This document shows, in pieces, positions 1 through 10,560 of a stretch of 20,806 bases of DNA; the stretch's first letter is position 1; each line of letters opens with the position of its first letter. The stretch spans positions 9,238 to 30,043 of the forward strand of contig BLJB01000252.1 of NCBI GenBank assembly GCA_013423325.1, given 5' to 3'. The notes under the pieces were generated by a model that worked only from the letters and a program-made list of their open reading frames with translations, made no database searches and was not told the DNA's origin. Source of the DNA: Usnea hakonensis. Its lineage: Eukaryota; Ascomycota; Lecanoromycetes; Lecanorales; Parmeliaceae. The position numbers were made by a program, and so were the translations under genes.

Positions 1-845
1 AATTTAAAAATATATTTTAAAATAATAAAGTTTTAATAGACTCTATTATTATAATAAGGTACTTTTAAAATAAAAATATTATTTTATATATAGTTTTAAA
101 GGAGATAAAGAGGGCGATAAAAAAGAATACTAAAATAATTTAGAGAGATTATTTTTTAATCTATATTTTTAAACCCTTTTTTATAATAGCTATTAATTTA
201 ATAAAAATTAATATATTTAATAATAAAGATTAAAGGGTTTATATTAAAAAATTAAAATAGAAGAATAGTACCTTCTATTTTAAATTAAAAGTAGTAAGAA
301 TAGAATAGCCTCTATTTATATAAATAAAAAATATAGATAGAGAGATTAAAAAATACTTTATATTTCTAATTGAAACTAAAAGTCTTAAAAAGGTAAATAA
401 ATTAATAATAAAAAATATAATAAAAAATAGTTAATTACTCTACTATAAAAAATAGAAGATAGTAAATAGATTAAAATAATATTATTAATATTAATAATAT
501 AATTACTTATAAAAATTATATTAAAAACTAATAAAATATAAATATTATATTAAAGTTTATTTTATTAAAGATTATTAAGACTAGAGGTAGAGATACTATA
601 TAATTTATTAAAATAATTATAAGATATAAAGTTTAAATTATTAAATTTACTAATAAAAGATAAAATATTTTAAATAGAAAAAAGAGAGTATTTTTAAATA
701 ATATAAAAAGTCTTTAATAATAGTCTAATTTATTCTAGCTTTAATCTAAATAGAGAATAGATAGAAGATAGTATCTCTAAAAAGAAAAAGATTAGAAGAG
801 ATTTTAAATAATTAATAATTAAAAAAGATAAAAAGACTATTTAAG
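1..845 (+). pseudogene. LINE family 1 ORF1 (gag-like nucleic-acid-binding protein), 3' part, RIP-degraded
   Basis: Tad-type LINE ORF1 proteins bind the element RNA and end in CCHC zinc knuckles. Two knuckles can be read in one frame. The first is CX2CX4HX4C with ligand codons at 480-482, 489-491, 504-506 and 519-521. The second is CX2CX3HX4C with ligand codons at 537-539, 546-548, 558-560 and 573-575. All eight are now Tyr codons (TAT or TAC), exactly what RIP does to TGT/TGC and CAT/CAC. Upstream, near 355-415, a stretch resembles the short conserved segment that precedes the knuckles in this family. The frame carries many TAA/TAG. The 5' end lies outside the window, and the 3' end is approximate because the original stop cannot be told from RIP stops. 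Confidence 0.7.
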
Positions 846-972
846 ATTCTAAAAAAAGAACTAGAATAGATATATCTAATTTAATTTAAAAGAAGAATTA
901 GCTTCTAAAATATAATTAATATTAATTTTAATAATTTAGATTTTAATATTTATATTAATAAATAAAAATAAT

Positions 973-3900
973 ATATTAAAAATTTTATAATATAATATAT
1001 AAAAGTTAAAAAATAAAGTAATAGTACTATTTTTTAAAAAGTAAAAAATATAAAATTATAATATATTAGTAATTTAGAAATTAAACTATAATTTATTTAA
1101 TAGATTAATATATAATTTAAGTTCTAGTAAATTTCTACTAGTTTATAAATTAGATCTAAAGATTTAAATATATTTTTATATTAATAAAAAAATAGATCTA
1201 ACTAGCTAGAAAATTAGATATTAAAAAGATAACTTTTATTTCCTTTAATTAAATATTAAATAAGATAATAGAGAAGAGGAGAAATATATTTCTTTTTAAT
1301 TTTCTATTTTAAAATTAATTCTTTAAATATATAATATATATAATTAATTACTAGTATTACTAGAGATAATAATAATCTTTTTAATATTAATATTTTTAGA
1401 ATAAGTTTTAGAGGAAAAAGGCGAATATATAGTTTTTAAAAATTTTAATTTTTATTATCTTAAATAAAATAATAAAGAATAATATATATACTATAAAATA
1501 ATTAATAGATTTATTAAGATTATTTAAATTAAAGAAATAACTTTTAGATTACTTAATAATTTAATTATATAGAAATTTTAGGGCTAGAGGTTAATAATTA
1601 ATCTAATCTTTTTAATATTAAAAGCTTATTAAATTATAGTTTATTATACTCTAAAAGAGGACCTAAAATATATATCTAATTATATTCTAATAATAATAGA
1701 ATTAGAATAGTAATAGAAAGAGATATTAATAAAAAAGTAATAATTATAAAAGAAATTAATTAAAAAAAAAATTATTTTTAAAGTAATTAAAAATAATTAT
1801 ATTTTATAAAGTACTCTTTTTTAAAAATTTATAAAAATAAAAAAAAAAAGTAGAAGCCTTTATAAAAATTATAAATTAAAGGTTCTAGAAAATAATAAAA
1901 AATTATATATTATAGATAAAACTTATAGCTAATTTAAATTTATATTAAAATATAGATTATATAAAAGTTACTAAAATAATTAAATTTAGATTTAAAGAGT
2001 ACTACTAATTTTAAGATAAATAATTAATTAAGAAATTTTAAAAAATAAAAAAAAAAAAGATAAAAATTATATATAAAATTTATATATTTTATTAATATAA
2101 GGGAGTATATAAAATATTATTAAAAAAAGATAGAATCTAAAAATTTATTTAATAGAGATAAAAATAAAGTATAGCTTTAAAATCTTTATTATAATTCTTA
2201 ACTATTCTAGACTAGAGAGAAATAAAATAGTTTAATTTTAAAAATAAAATTAATATTTTAAAAAATATATTATTTCTATCTATCTTAATAGCTAATCTAG
2301 AAGATATTCTAAATACTTAATATTTAACTCTAATATCTATAGAGGATAGAATTAATAGTAATAAAATAATAAAAATAATTATATATTTAATAATAGATAA
2401 AGTTTTAGATATTTTAAAAATCTTTAATTAATTTCTAAAATATATAGCTCTATATATTATAGACTCTCTTATTAGACTCTTTTAAATCTACTTTAATTTA
2501 GAATACTATCTAAAATTCTTTAAAAAGGCTAATATAATAATATTAAAAAAATTAAATAAATCTAATTATTTAAAATTTAAAATATATTAATTAATAATCT
2601 TATTTAATACTTTAGATAAAGTACTAGAAATAGTAATCTTAAAATAATTAATAGAATTAGTAGAAAGTTATAATTTTCTTTTTTAATAATAAATAGAGAT
2701 AAAGAAAAGTAGATTAATAAAAATAATATTAAAATTATTAATAGATATAATTTATATTATATAAACTATAATATTATTAATAATAGAAAAGTTACTAATT
2801 TATTTTTATTAGATATTACGAGTATCTTTAATAATATTTTATATAAGAGACTTCTCTATAATTTAAAAAAGAGAAAAGTCCTAAGAAAGATAATAAAATA
2901 AATATTTAACTTCTTTATAAATAGAATAATATTTATAATATTAGAGAACTAGATAAATCTAATAAAGATAATAGAAATTAATATTTTTTAAAGATTATTA
3001 TTCTCTTCTATATTATTCCTCTTTTTTAATACCCCTTTAATTAAATAATATATAAAAACTACTCTCTCTATTTAAATAAAGGTTTTATTAATAATATTTA
3101 TTTATTAATATATAATAGAAGTATAAAAAATAATTATAAAGTATTATATAAAATTTATAATATCTATTTTAAATAAATTAAAATATATAGAATAATATTC
3201 GCCTTTAAAAAATATAAGCTAGTATATCTAATAAGAAGTCTAAAGAAGTTTAATATAAAAATATTTTTAAATTTTAAAAAGATTAAAATAGATTTTAATT
3301 TAAATATAAAAATATTAGACTTATATATAGATACTAAACTTTAATAAGGACTATATATTATTTAGTTAATAATCTAAATTATAGAATAGAAACGAGCTTT
3401 AGAATATCTTATAAACTTAATATAAAGAGCGATATTTACTAGATATTATATAATATATAATATAATAATATATTTAATATTAATATTTATAATATAAATT
3501 TAATATTATTTTTATAGAATAGAAGAATTCTTTTAAAAATCCTCTAAAAAGCTAATTAAGATATAAAATAAATATCTTTATAAAGTAATTAAAATATATA
3601 AAATAACTCCTATTTTAATTCTAAAGGTAGAGATTTTAATAGCCCTTTTAAAATATTATTTAATAAACTAATATTATAATATTAAACTTTATAAGATACT
3701 TACCTTACTATAAAAAAGGGTACTAAGTAAATTATCTAATATTTTTAAAATAGTAGAAATAGAAAAAAAAAAAGAAGATTTATATTTATAATAATAAAAG
3801 AGGTTTAGACTTTTAAAGTCTTTAAAGAAAAAAGTTAAAATTTAGTAATTATTAATATAAAAAAAAAGAAGAACTAGATTAATCTATATAAAGATATTAA

Positions 3901-4335
3901 GAAATATTAAAGTATTAATATTATTAAATAGAAAATATAAGACTAGTTCTAAAAATAAAGATTTAAAAAATAGAAAAAATATTAATAAAGAATTTTTATT
4001 ATAATAAGAATCTCTATCTAAATAGAAAACTTATATAATAATAAGTTTAATTATTATAAGATATTAAAAAAAGTTAAGAGCTTAATTACTGTTTAAATAA
4101 AAAATAGTAAAATTAGGTTTAATATATTTCTTAATAGAATAAAGGTTCTAGATATTAATTTTAATTATAAATATAAATAGAGAAAATAGAATATTAAATA
4201 TATTTTTCTCTTTTATTTAAAATTATAAAAGAATAAATTATAACTATTTATAAAAATAAATATTAGAGACTTTTAAATAATACTAATTATAATTAAAGAG
4301 ATTTAAATAATAATAAAATAAATAGTTAATTTTAG
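973..4335 (+). pseudogene. LINE family 1 ORF2 (endonuclease + reverse transcriptase), RIP-degraded
   Basis: The ORF2 polyprotein nicks target DNA and reverse-transcribes the element. The likely start is at 973 (ATG now ATA), opening with an APE-type endonuclease beginning (LKIL*YNI). A segment near 1050-1090 follows that matches the DILAIQEP motif, and a later SNHIPI (SDHLPI-type) motif lies near 1675-1695. Reverse transcriptase motif A reads LLDIT from about 2806, in the same frame as the start, so no net frameshift up to there. The catalytic segment GFINN at 3081-3095 (GFVDD before RIP) sits in another frame because copy A lost one base just upstream, compared with copy B. A C-terminal Cys/His motif lies at about 4090-4240. 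Between it and the RT I see no convincing RNase H. Dozens of TAG/TAA make it dead. Confidence 0.8.
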
Positions 4336-4713
4336 CTAGTTAAATAGTTTTAAGTTAATTAGTAAATAATTTTAATAATTAAAACTACTTCTTAAAATAA
4401 AGGAGATTATTAAGTCTAAAAAAAATATATAAAAAAATAATTATATTTACCTTTAAAAATAAAGGCGATTAGAGATATAAAAGTTAGAAAATAAAAAAGT
4501 TAATATAAAAAAATAGAGAGATATATAATAATATAATAGAGTTTCTAAAAAGTATAATAAAAGAGAGAATATACTATTTAATTAAGATTTTTATTTAAAG
4601 ATTTATTTTTAGATTTCTTTAACGCCTAGCTTTATTAATTTAGTATTATAGTTACCCTTATTAACTTATATTAAGTAGCTAGTATAGGCGTATAAAATAA
4701 TTAATTAATTAAG

Positions 4714-4889
4714 ATCCTATTATTATTTTAGAAATATAATATATAATATCTCTCTTTAATAAGGCGATAAATAAGAGTATATATAGTATTAAATTCTTTC
4801 GAAAGAGAGAGACTAGTAATAAAATCTATTAATATATCTTACTAATAGACTTATAGAATTAGTAGTATATTACTAAATCTAAAAAGTTC
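4714..4889. other. Flank of LINE copy A, unassigned, ending in a block shared with 5451-5479
   Basis: Alignment with inverted copy B stops at about 4713, so this stretch is flanking DNA rather than LINE. It is still strongly RIPed. Its last 29 bases (4861-4889) match, in reverse complement, the block at 5451-5479 on the other side of the spacer, with about four differences, three of them RIP-type transitions. I recognise no protein motif here with confidence. It may be another part of the gypsy element seen at 5461-6391. Confidence 0.4.
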
Positions 4890-5450
4890 ATTTCCGTAAG
4901 AATTCTACCGGGTACGCGCGATTAGCACGATTTAGTAGACTTAGTAATAGAAGCCTATATTAAATTATATACGCGAAGTTAGTAAGTCCGCCTTATAATA
5001 CGTACGATCTATAGGATCCGCACGATTCGCAAAATTTATAATTATTTAAATAATTTATATAAAGTCTTTAAGACTTAATTAATATAGTCCTTATAATATA
5101 TATATAATAGGCTTAGTAATATAGGTCTATAATAGGCCTATAACGCGCGTATATAATTTTTAAAAAAATTCGATTTAGACTATTTTTAGAATTATAGCGT
5201 TATTATTTATAGCGCTAGAGACTACTCGTTATTTTTACTAACTTTAATTTTAGCGCTAATCTTATTTTAGTGTCTCGCTTAAATTATTATTTTTTTTTTT
5301 TTTTCTTTTTTCCTTACTAATTATCTAAATTCCCTAAGAATAGTAAAGTTACTATGCTAATCGTGTATATTTTCTGCTATTAGTAGGGTCGAGTTGCTGA
5401 TCGTGCGGATTTCTTGCGAATCGCGAGATTCGCAATTTGATATTTAGTAG
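4890..5450. other. Spacer between the two inverted LINE/gypsy blocks; no gene recognised
   Basis: About 560 bp that differs in composition from its flanks. CpA, TpG and CpG are still present, especially at 4890-5040 and 5340-5450, so it has been RIPed less. It contains a T-rich run (about 5286-5310), a hairpin at 5414-5435 and several CGCG-bearing segments. No open frame or known RNA gene is visible. It could be original host sequence between two insertions or the remains of another short element. Confidence 0.4.
5414..5435. repeat. Perfect 9-bp stem hairpin with GCGA loop
   Basis: TTGCGAATC (5414-5422) pairs with GATTCGCAA (5427-5435) around a 4-base GCGA loop. It lies in the lightly RIPed spacer, 16 bases from the start of the inverted block. 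Role unknown. It could be a transcriptional or structural signal of an unidentified element, or chance. Confidence 0.45.
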
Positions 5451-5460
5451 GAACTTTTCA

Positions 5461-6391
5461 GATTTGGTAATATAGTACTAGTAATCTATTTATCTTACTC
5501 TAAGATAATTTATTATATTAATAATTATAATAATTAATAATATACTATCTAATAGTTATTATAGCTAGACTAATAGTAATATTATTATAGAAGATCTATT
5601 ATTTATCTTATTCTAAAATAACTATTTAAAGGTTAGTTATAAATCTTATTAAATATTAAGATATAGAGGGAATCTAGAATCTATAATAAGTCTCTTTTAA
5701 AGAGAGCTCTATTTACTACTTAATATTATTCGAGCTTAATATTATATAGTTTACGAGTATTATTAATAACTATATCTTTATACTTTTAATACCCGAAGTT
5801 ATCTTTATTTATTTAGTAAATATATTTAAATAAGCCCGCTTCTTTCTCTATAGTATAGATATTAATATAGTCTAATATTAGAATTATTTAGTATTATTAA
5901 TATAATCTCTTATCCTCCTAATCTATAGGGCGAGTATTTATTATTTTAATAAAAGTATTCGCCTTTAAGTTACTTTTATTTACGTAGAAGATTATCTAGA
6001 AATTAAACTTAAATAGGATATTTAAATAATAAGTTTAATAGTAAGTAAGCTTCTTATTTTTTATAAAGATCTTTAGGGCCTAATAATCTATAAAGATCTA
6101 AATAAGTAAATTAGTATACTTAAGTTTAAAGTATTAATATTTAAAGTATTTTATAATTACTAATAACTCTTTATTATATATATAATAGTTATATTTTATA
6201 GGGACTATTATCTTATTATAGAAAATTATTAAATAGAGTATACTCTTATTATTATATTAGAATAGAATTTTATTTATAATAAAATTAGAAATATCTATTT
6301 CAAGTATAATCTATCTTTTTAAATTAAAGTATTTTAGTACTAAAATATTTACTACTTATTTTTTAAGACTCTTAAAAACTTCTAAATAAGC
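5461..6391 (-). pseudogene. Ty3/gypsy pol fragment: RNase H and integrase zinc-binding region, RIP-degraded
   Basis: Read on the minus strand from 6391, one frame gives the end of a gypsy reverse transcriptase and its RNase H. The order is a YLEVFKSLK segment, a LEIDISNF segment (ETDAS-type active site), then NYYIYNKELL (NYEIYDKELL-type) and QIFIDYQALK (TDHQALK-type). Further along, near 5650-5530, comes the pattern of the integrase H2C2 zinc finger (PLNSYFRIR, the PLAGHFG-type motif), with metal ligands changed to Tyr or Asn as RIP predicts. Stops are TAG/TAA. The fragment begins exactly where the tail of LINE copy B ends (6392), so LINE B probably inserted into this gypsy element. No LTR, protease or integrase core was found, and the 5461 end is uncertain. 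Confidence 0.75.
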
Positions 6392-6404
6392 TTAATTAAT
6401 TAAT

Positions 6405-7717
6405 TGTTTTATACGCCTATACTAGCTACTTAATATAAGCTAATAAGGGTAACTATAATACTAAACTAGTAGAGCTAGATATCGAAGAAATCTAAGGACG
6501 AACCTCTAGATAAAAATTTTAATTAAATAATATACTCTCTCTTTTATTATACTCTTTAGAAGCCTTATTATATTATTATATATTTTTCTACTTTTTTATA
6601 TTAACTTTTTTATTCTTTAATTTTTATATTTCTAATTACCCCTACTTTTAGAGATAAATATAGTTACTTCTTTATATATTCTTTTTAGACTTAATAGTTT
6701 TCTCTACTCTAAGAAGTAGTCTTAATTATTAAAGTTATTTACTAACTAATTTAAAGTTATTTAATTAATTAAAGTTAATTATCTATTTTATTACTATCTA
6801 GATTTTTTTAATTATAATTAATATTATCTAAAAATCTCTAGTACTCGCTTCTATAAGTAGTTATAATTTATTCTCCTATAATCTTAAATAGAAGAGGAGG
6901 ATATATTTAATATTCTATTTTCTCTATCTATATTTATAGTTAGAATTAATATCTAGAACCCTTATTCTATTAAGGAATATATTAAGTCTAATTTTATTAT
7001 TTTTTATTTAAATAGTAATTAAGTTTTTAGCCTTTCTTAATATCTTATAATAATTAAATCTATTATTATATAAGTTTTTTATCTAGATAAAGATTCTCGC
7101 TATAATAGAAATTCTTTATTAATATTTTTCCTATTTTTTAAATTTTTGTTTTTAGAACTAATTTTATATTTTTTATTTAATAATATTAATATTCTAATAT
7201 TCTTTAATATTTTTATATAAATTAATCTAGTTCTTCTTTCTTTTTATATTAATAATTACTAGATTCTAACTTTTTTTTTAAAGAGCTTTAAAAGTCTAGA
7301 CCTTTTTTATTATTATAAATATAGGCTCTCTTTTCCTTTTTTTATCTCTACTATTTTAAAAGTACTAGATAATTTACTTATTACTCTTTTTTATAGCGGG
7401 GTAGATACCTTATAAAGCTTAATATTATAATATTAACTTATTAAATTAATATTTTTAAGGGGCTATTAAAGTCTCTATCTTTAAAACTAAAATAGAAGTT
7501 ATCTTATATATTTTAATTACTTTATAAAGATATTTATTTTATATCTTAATTAGCTTTTTAAAGGATTTTTAGAAGAATCCTTCTATCCTATAAAGATAGT
7601 ACTAAATTAATATTATAAATATTAATATTAAGCGTACTATTATACTATATATTATATAGTATCTAGTAAATATTACTCTTTATATTAAGTCTATAAAGTA
7701 TTCTAAGGCTTATTTCT
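6405..7717 (-). pseudogene. LINE family 1 copy B: ORF2 C-terminal region and 3' UTR
   Basis: Matches copy A from about 3385 to 4710 in reverse complement. It holds the post-RT part of ORF2, the Cys/His-rich C-terminus, and several hundred bases of presumed 3' UTR next to the tail. Stops are TAG/TAA from RIP. The segment ends at 7717 where the ORF1-only LINE is inserted; the ORF2 sequence resumes at 9514 after the second target-site copy. The exact ORF2 stop cannot be identified. Confidence 0.7.
7705..7717. repeat. Left target-site duplication of the ORF1-only LINE (AAGGCTTATTTCT)
   Basis: The same 13 bases recur at 9501-9513, directly after the AAATTC tail. Copy A carries one version of this site (reverse strand, about 3388-3400), so this is a true empty/occupied site pair. 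A 13-bp duplication fits target-primed reverse transcription. Confidence 0.92.
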
Positions 7718-7740
7718 GATAAGTAGCTATAGTGAGGAAA

Positions 7741-9350
7741 ATGAAGTACAATAACCAGCACGAAGAGAAGCCTTTTATATTAGGTAGGGAACTAGAAGAA
7801 GAAGATATACTACTAGATATAGATATAATAGAGACTACTACTACCCCTAAAGGGGTAGAGTATACTAATATAAAAATAAAATAAGACGCGGCTACCGCGT
7901 TCGCGATATTAATAATATAGATAGGGAGCCTAGAAGAGATACTCTAAATACTTAAGATCCTATTTAAATCTATATCGGATAAATATTAAGTAGCGGGAAA
8001 TATATTAATTAATATTATACAAGTACTTATAGAAGGATAGAGTTAAGAAATTATAAAGCTACGCGCGAAGCTATAATAAAAGAAAGAAAAGTAGATAAGA
8101 TAATATAAGGAGGAACGAATAAAAAGCTAAATAAATACGCTAATATATTAAAATAGTCTAACTACTAGATAGAGCTAAAGAAATCTATTTAAAATATTTA
8201 GAGAGAGGCCCTCTAGCGCTATAGTCTATATAATCTAACTAGAGGATTCGAGAAAATAGAGATAGCTTCTAATACGAGTTAGAAATAAGAAGGAAAGTAA
8301 GAGTATAGAAGAAATAATAGAAGAGATCTTAAAGAAATTAAAGAATATATAAATATAAGAAGAGAGAGTCGAATAGCTAAAAATAATATATTATCTTTAT
8401 AATAGTAACCTTCTAATTTAGATAACTATAATAAATATAAAAGAAGACTTAAAGAAGGATATATTCTAGCTTATAAAAAAGTACGTATTAGCTAATATTA
8501 TATAAAAGGTATATCTAGTAATAGTATATAATATTAGAGTTAATAGAGTAGATATTAGTATATAACTAGGGATAAAGAGGAGGATTAAATAGAATAATTA
8601 AAGAATATATCTAGAACTTAAGATTATAAGAATTAGGTAGTTATCTAATAGCTATAAAATAAAAAAGTATTTATTATTAATATTAAATCTTCTAACTCTA
8701 GAGATAGTAGATATCTTAATATTTAATAGACTTATTAAAGCGAAAGAAATAAAAGTAGTAGAAAGGTTTAACTAGGCGACCTCTCTAATTAGATACTATA
8801 GATATTAGGAATATAATTATATTATAAGAATATACTAAAATAAGGTATAGTATACTAAATATAATTAGATATATAATACTCGAATATATATAATAGTAGT
8901 ATTAATAGTAGCTTTAGGATATATAATATATAGAAAGAAAGGCTATACTATATATAATATAGATTACTAGTTTAAGGCTAAAATAAAGAAGTATATAGCG
9001 AGGAGGCTCGTAAAGAAAAGGTTATTCTATAACTAATATTAGTAAAAAATAAATAATAAGGGGAGCTAAAATAGAAAAAAAAAGACGAAGGCGAAAGAAT
9101 CTATAGCCTCGACCTAAAGGAGTAGACCCGAAGAATTAAAAGTTATACTCTAAGAAAGGATTAGAGAGAATATAAACTAGGGCTAAGGACTTAGCGAAAA
9201 AGAATTAATCTAGATCTAGACTAAAATTATTAAGATTTAAGCTTTAAAGAAGGAAATCGTAATAGGAGGAATATAAATAATAGCGAAACCCTAATAGAAA
9301 TATAATTAAAGTAGTATTTAAATCTATATATAGATAGTAATATATATATA
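7741..9350 (+). pseudogene. LINE family 2 ORF1 (zinc-knuckle RNA-binding protein), RIP-degraded
   Basis: Starts at an intact ATG (MKYNNQHEEKPF) 23 bases inside the element. The same frame continues to the conserved core (LSNSYKIKKY at 8641, then a segment ending VERFN near 8772) and the CCHC knuckle with ligand codons 8794-8796, 8803-8805, 8818-8820 and 8833-8835. No net frameshift occurs over more than 1 kb. All four ligands are now Tyr. The less mutated relative at the right end shows the normal form of this region, confirming the reading. A second Cys/His-rich stretch (YRKKGYTIYNID) follows near 8930-8964. Many TAG/TAA codons interrupt the frame. The original stop is not identifiable; I place it before the AT-rich 3' region. 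Confidence 0.75.
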
Positions 9351-9481
9351 AAGAAGTAGTAAGGTTTTTCTCTAATAGTATATATATAAGATAATAGTAT
9401 TAAATAGTTTTCTTATTACGAGTTGATAAGAGTTAAAGGATCCCGTAATTACCTTTCGAAGTTTAGGTAGACACGACGTAT

Positions 9482-9500
9482 AAATTCAAATTCAAATTCA
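9482..9500 (+). repeat. LINE 3' tail, (AAATTC)3A
   Basis: Three perfect AAATTC units followed by A, immediately before the second target-site copy. Simple-repeat tails other than poly(A) are common in non-LTR retrotransposons and mark the 3' end made during reverse transcription. Confidence 0.88.
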
Positions 9501-9513
9501 AAGGCTTATTTCT
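9501..9513. repeat. Right target-site duplication of the ORF1-only LINE
   Basis: AAGGCTTATTTCT, identical to 7705-7717. LINE copy B resumes here. Confidence 0.92.
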
Positions 9514-10560
9514 ATTCTATAACTTAAATTATTAATTAAATAATATATAATCCTTATCGAAATTTAGTATCTATATATAAATCTAGTACTTTTATATTTA
9601 GACTAGAATCTATCTTAACTTTTTCGAAATCTAAAGATATCTTTATATTAAACTTCTTTAAACTTCTTATTAAGTATACTAGCTTATATTTTTTAGGGAT
9701 AAATATTACTCTATATATTTTAATCTATTTAAAATAGATATTATAAGTTTTATATAATACTTTATAATTATTTTCTATACTTCTACTATATACTAGTAAA
9801 TAGATATTATTAATAAAACCTTCTATCTAAATAGGGAGAGTAGTTCTTATATATTATTTAATTAGAAAGATATTAAAGAAGAGGAATAATATAGAAAAGA
9901 ATAATAATTTTTAAAAAATACTAGTCTCTATTATCTTTATTAGACTTATCTAATTCTCTAATATTATAGATATTACCCTATTTATAAGGAAGTTAGATAT
10001 TTATCTTATTTTTTTTTTTAGGACTTTTCTCTTTTTTAGATTATAAAGGAGTCTCTTATATAAGATATTATTAAAGGTACCTATAATATTTAGTAAAAGT
10101 AGACTAGTAACTTTTCTACTATTAATAATACTATAGTTCTATATAGTATAAATTATATTTATTAGTAATTCTAGTATTATTTCTATTAATTTATTTTTCT
10201 TTACTTTTATTTATTATTAAAAAAGAAGACTATAACTTTCTATTAATTCTATTAATTATTTTAAGATTACTATTTCTAGTACTTTATTTAGAATATTAAA
10301 TAAGATTATTAGTTAATACGCTTTAAATTCTAAGTAGTTAGATTTATTTAACTTTTTTAATATTACTATATTAGCTTTTTTAAAGAATCTTAGATAATAT
10401 TCTAAATTAAAGTAGATTTAGAAGAGTCTAGTAAAAGAGTCTATAATATATAAAATTATATATTTTAGAAACTAATTAGGGATTTCTAAAATATCTAGAG
10501 CTTTATTTATTATTAGATATATAATTACTTTTATTACTTTATTATTATTAATCCTATCTT
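9514..10560 (-). pseudogene. LINE family 1 copy B: ORF2 reverse transcriptase segment
   Basis: Reverse-complement match to copy A from about 2340 to 3385, covering the RT core. The catalytic motif reads GFINN on the minus strand at 9820-9806 (GFVDD-type, with both Asp codons changed to Asn as RIP predicts). Here it is in frame with the preceding codons, unlike in copy A where one base is missing. The downstream KKYKL segment is the conserved post-catalytic LINE motif. Stops are TAG/TAA. The segment is cut at 10560 by copia copy 1; the adjoining RT/linker part continues at 18108. Confidence 0.78.
10556..10560. repeat. Left target-site duplication of copia copy 1 (ATCTT)
   Basis: ATCTT directly precedes the left LTR and recurs at 18103-18107 directly after the right LTR. 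Removing the element and one copy restores the LINE sequence seen uninterrupted in copy A near 2330-2350. Five base pairs is the usual duplication for Ty1/copia integrases. Confidence 0.93.

Larger units (their letters stand above)
1..4713 (+). mobile_element. Tad-like LINE, family 1, copy A (5'-truncated by window edge, RIP-saturated)
   Basis: This is a non-LTR retrotransposon in the order ORF1 (two zinc knuckles), ORF2 (endonuclease, reverse transcriptase, C-terminal Cys/His motif), 3' untranslated region, short ATTA-rich tail at about 4700-4713. CpA and TpG are almost absent across the whole copy, the RIP signature, so every frame is littered with TAA and TAG. The 3' two thirds match, in reverse complement, the interrupted copy B at 6392-18440. 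The alignment with copy B stops at the AATTAATTAATT-type tail, which I take as the LINE 3' end. The family is judged from the Tad-type motif set, not from a database match. Confidence 0.85.
7718..9500 (+). mobile_element. ORF1-only LINE derivative (family 2), complete insertion of 1783 bp
   Basis: Bounded by 13-bp target duplications and ending in (AAATTC)3A. It has a 23-bp 5' leader, an ORF1 with zinc knuckles from ATG 7741, and a short 3' region, but no endonuclease or RT. There is no room for ORF2: only about 660 bp separate the first knuckle from the tail. The element is therefore probably non-autonomous, mobilised in trans by a full-length relative, as ORF1-only LINE derivatives such as mammalian HAL1 are thought to be. 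A family relative lies at 20275-20806. RIP is strong but less complete than in the surrounding LINE. Confidence 0.8.

Noticed and set aside
1..4889. Mitochondrial or other organellar DNA, suggested by extreme AT content
   Set aside because: CpA/TpG depletion on both strands, nuclear-type LINE and LTR elements, and graded mutation between copies are explained by RIP in the nucleus.
5286..5310. T-rich run as the tail of a minus-strand retroposon
   Set aside because: No target duplication or recognisable body could be found beside it, so it is left within the unassigned spacer.
4861..5479. A DNA transposon or MITE bounded by the inverted 29-bp blocks
   Set aside because: No target duplication or transposase is visible at these ends, and the blocks sit at the ends of gypsy/LINE flanks. 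Not supported enough to call.
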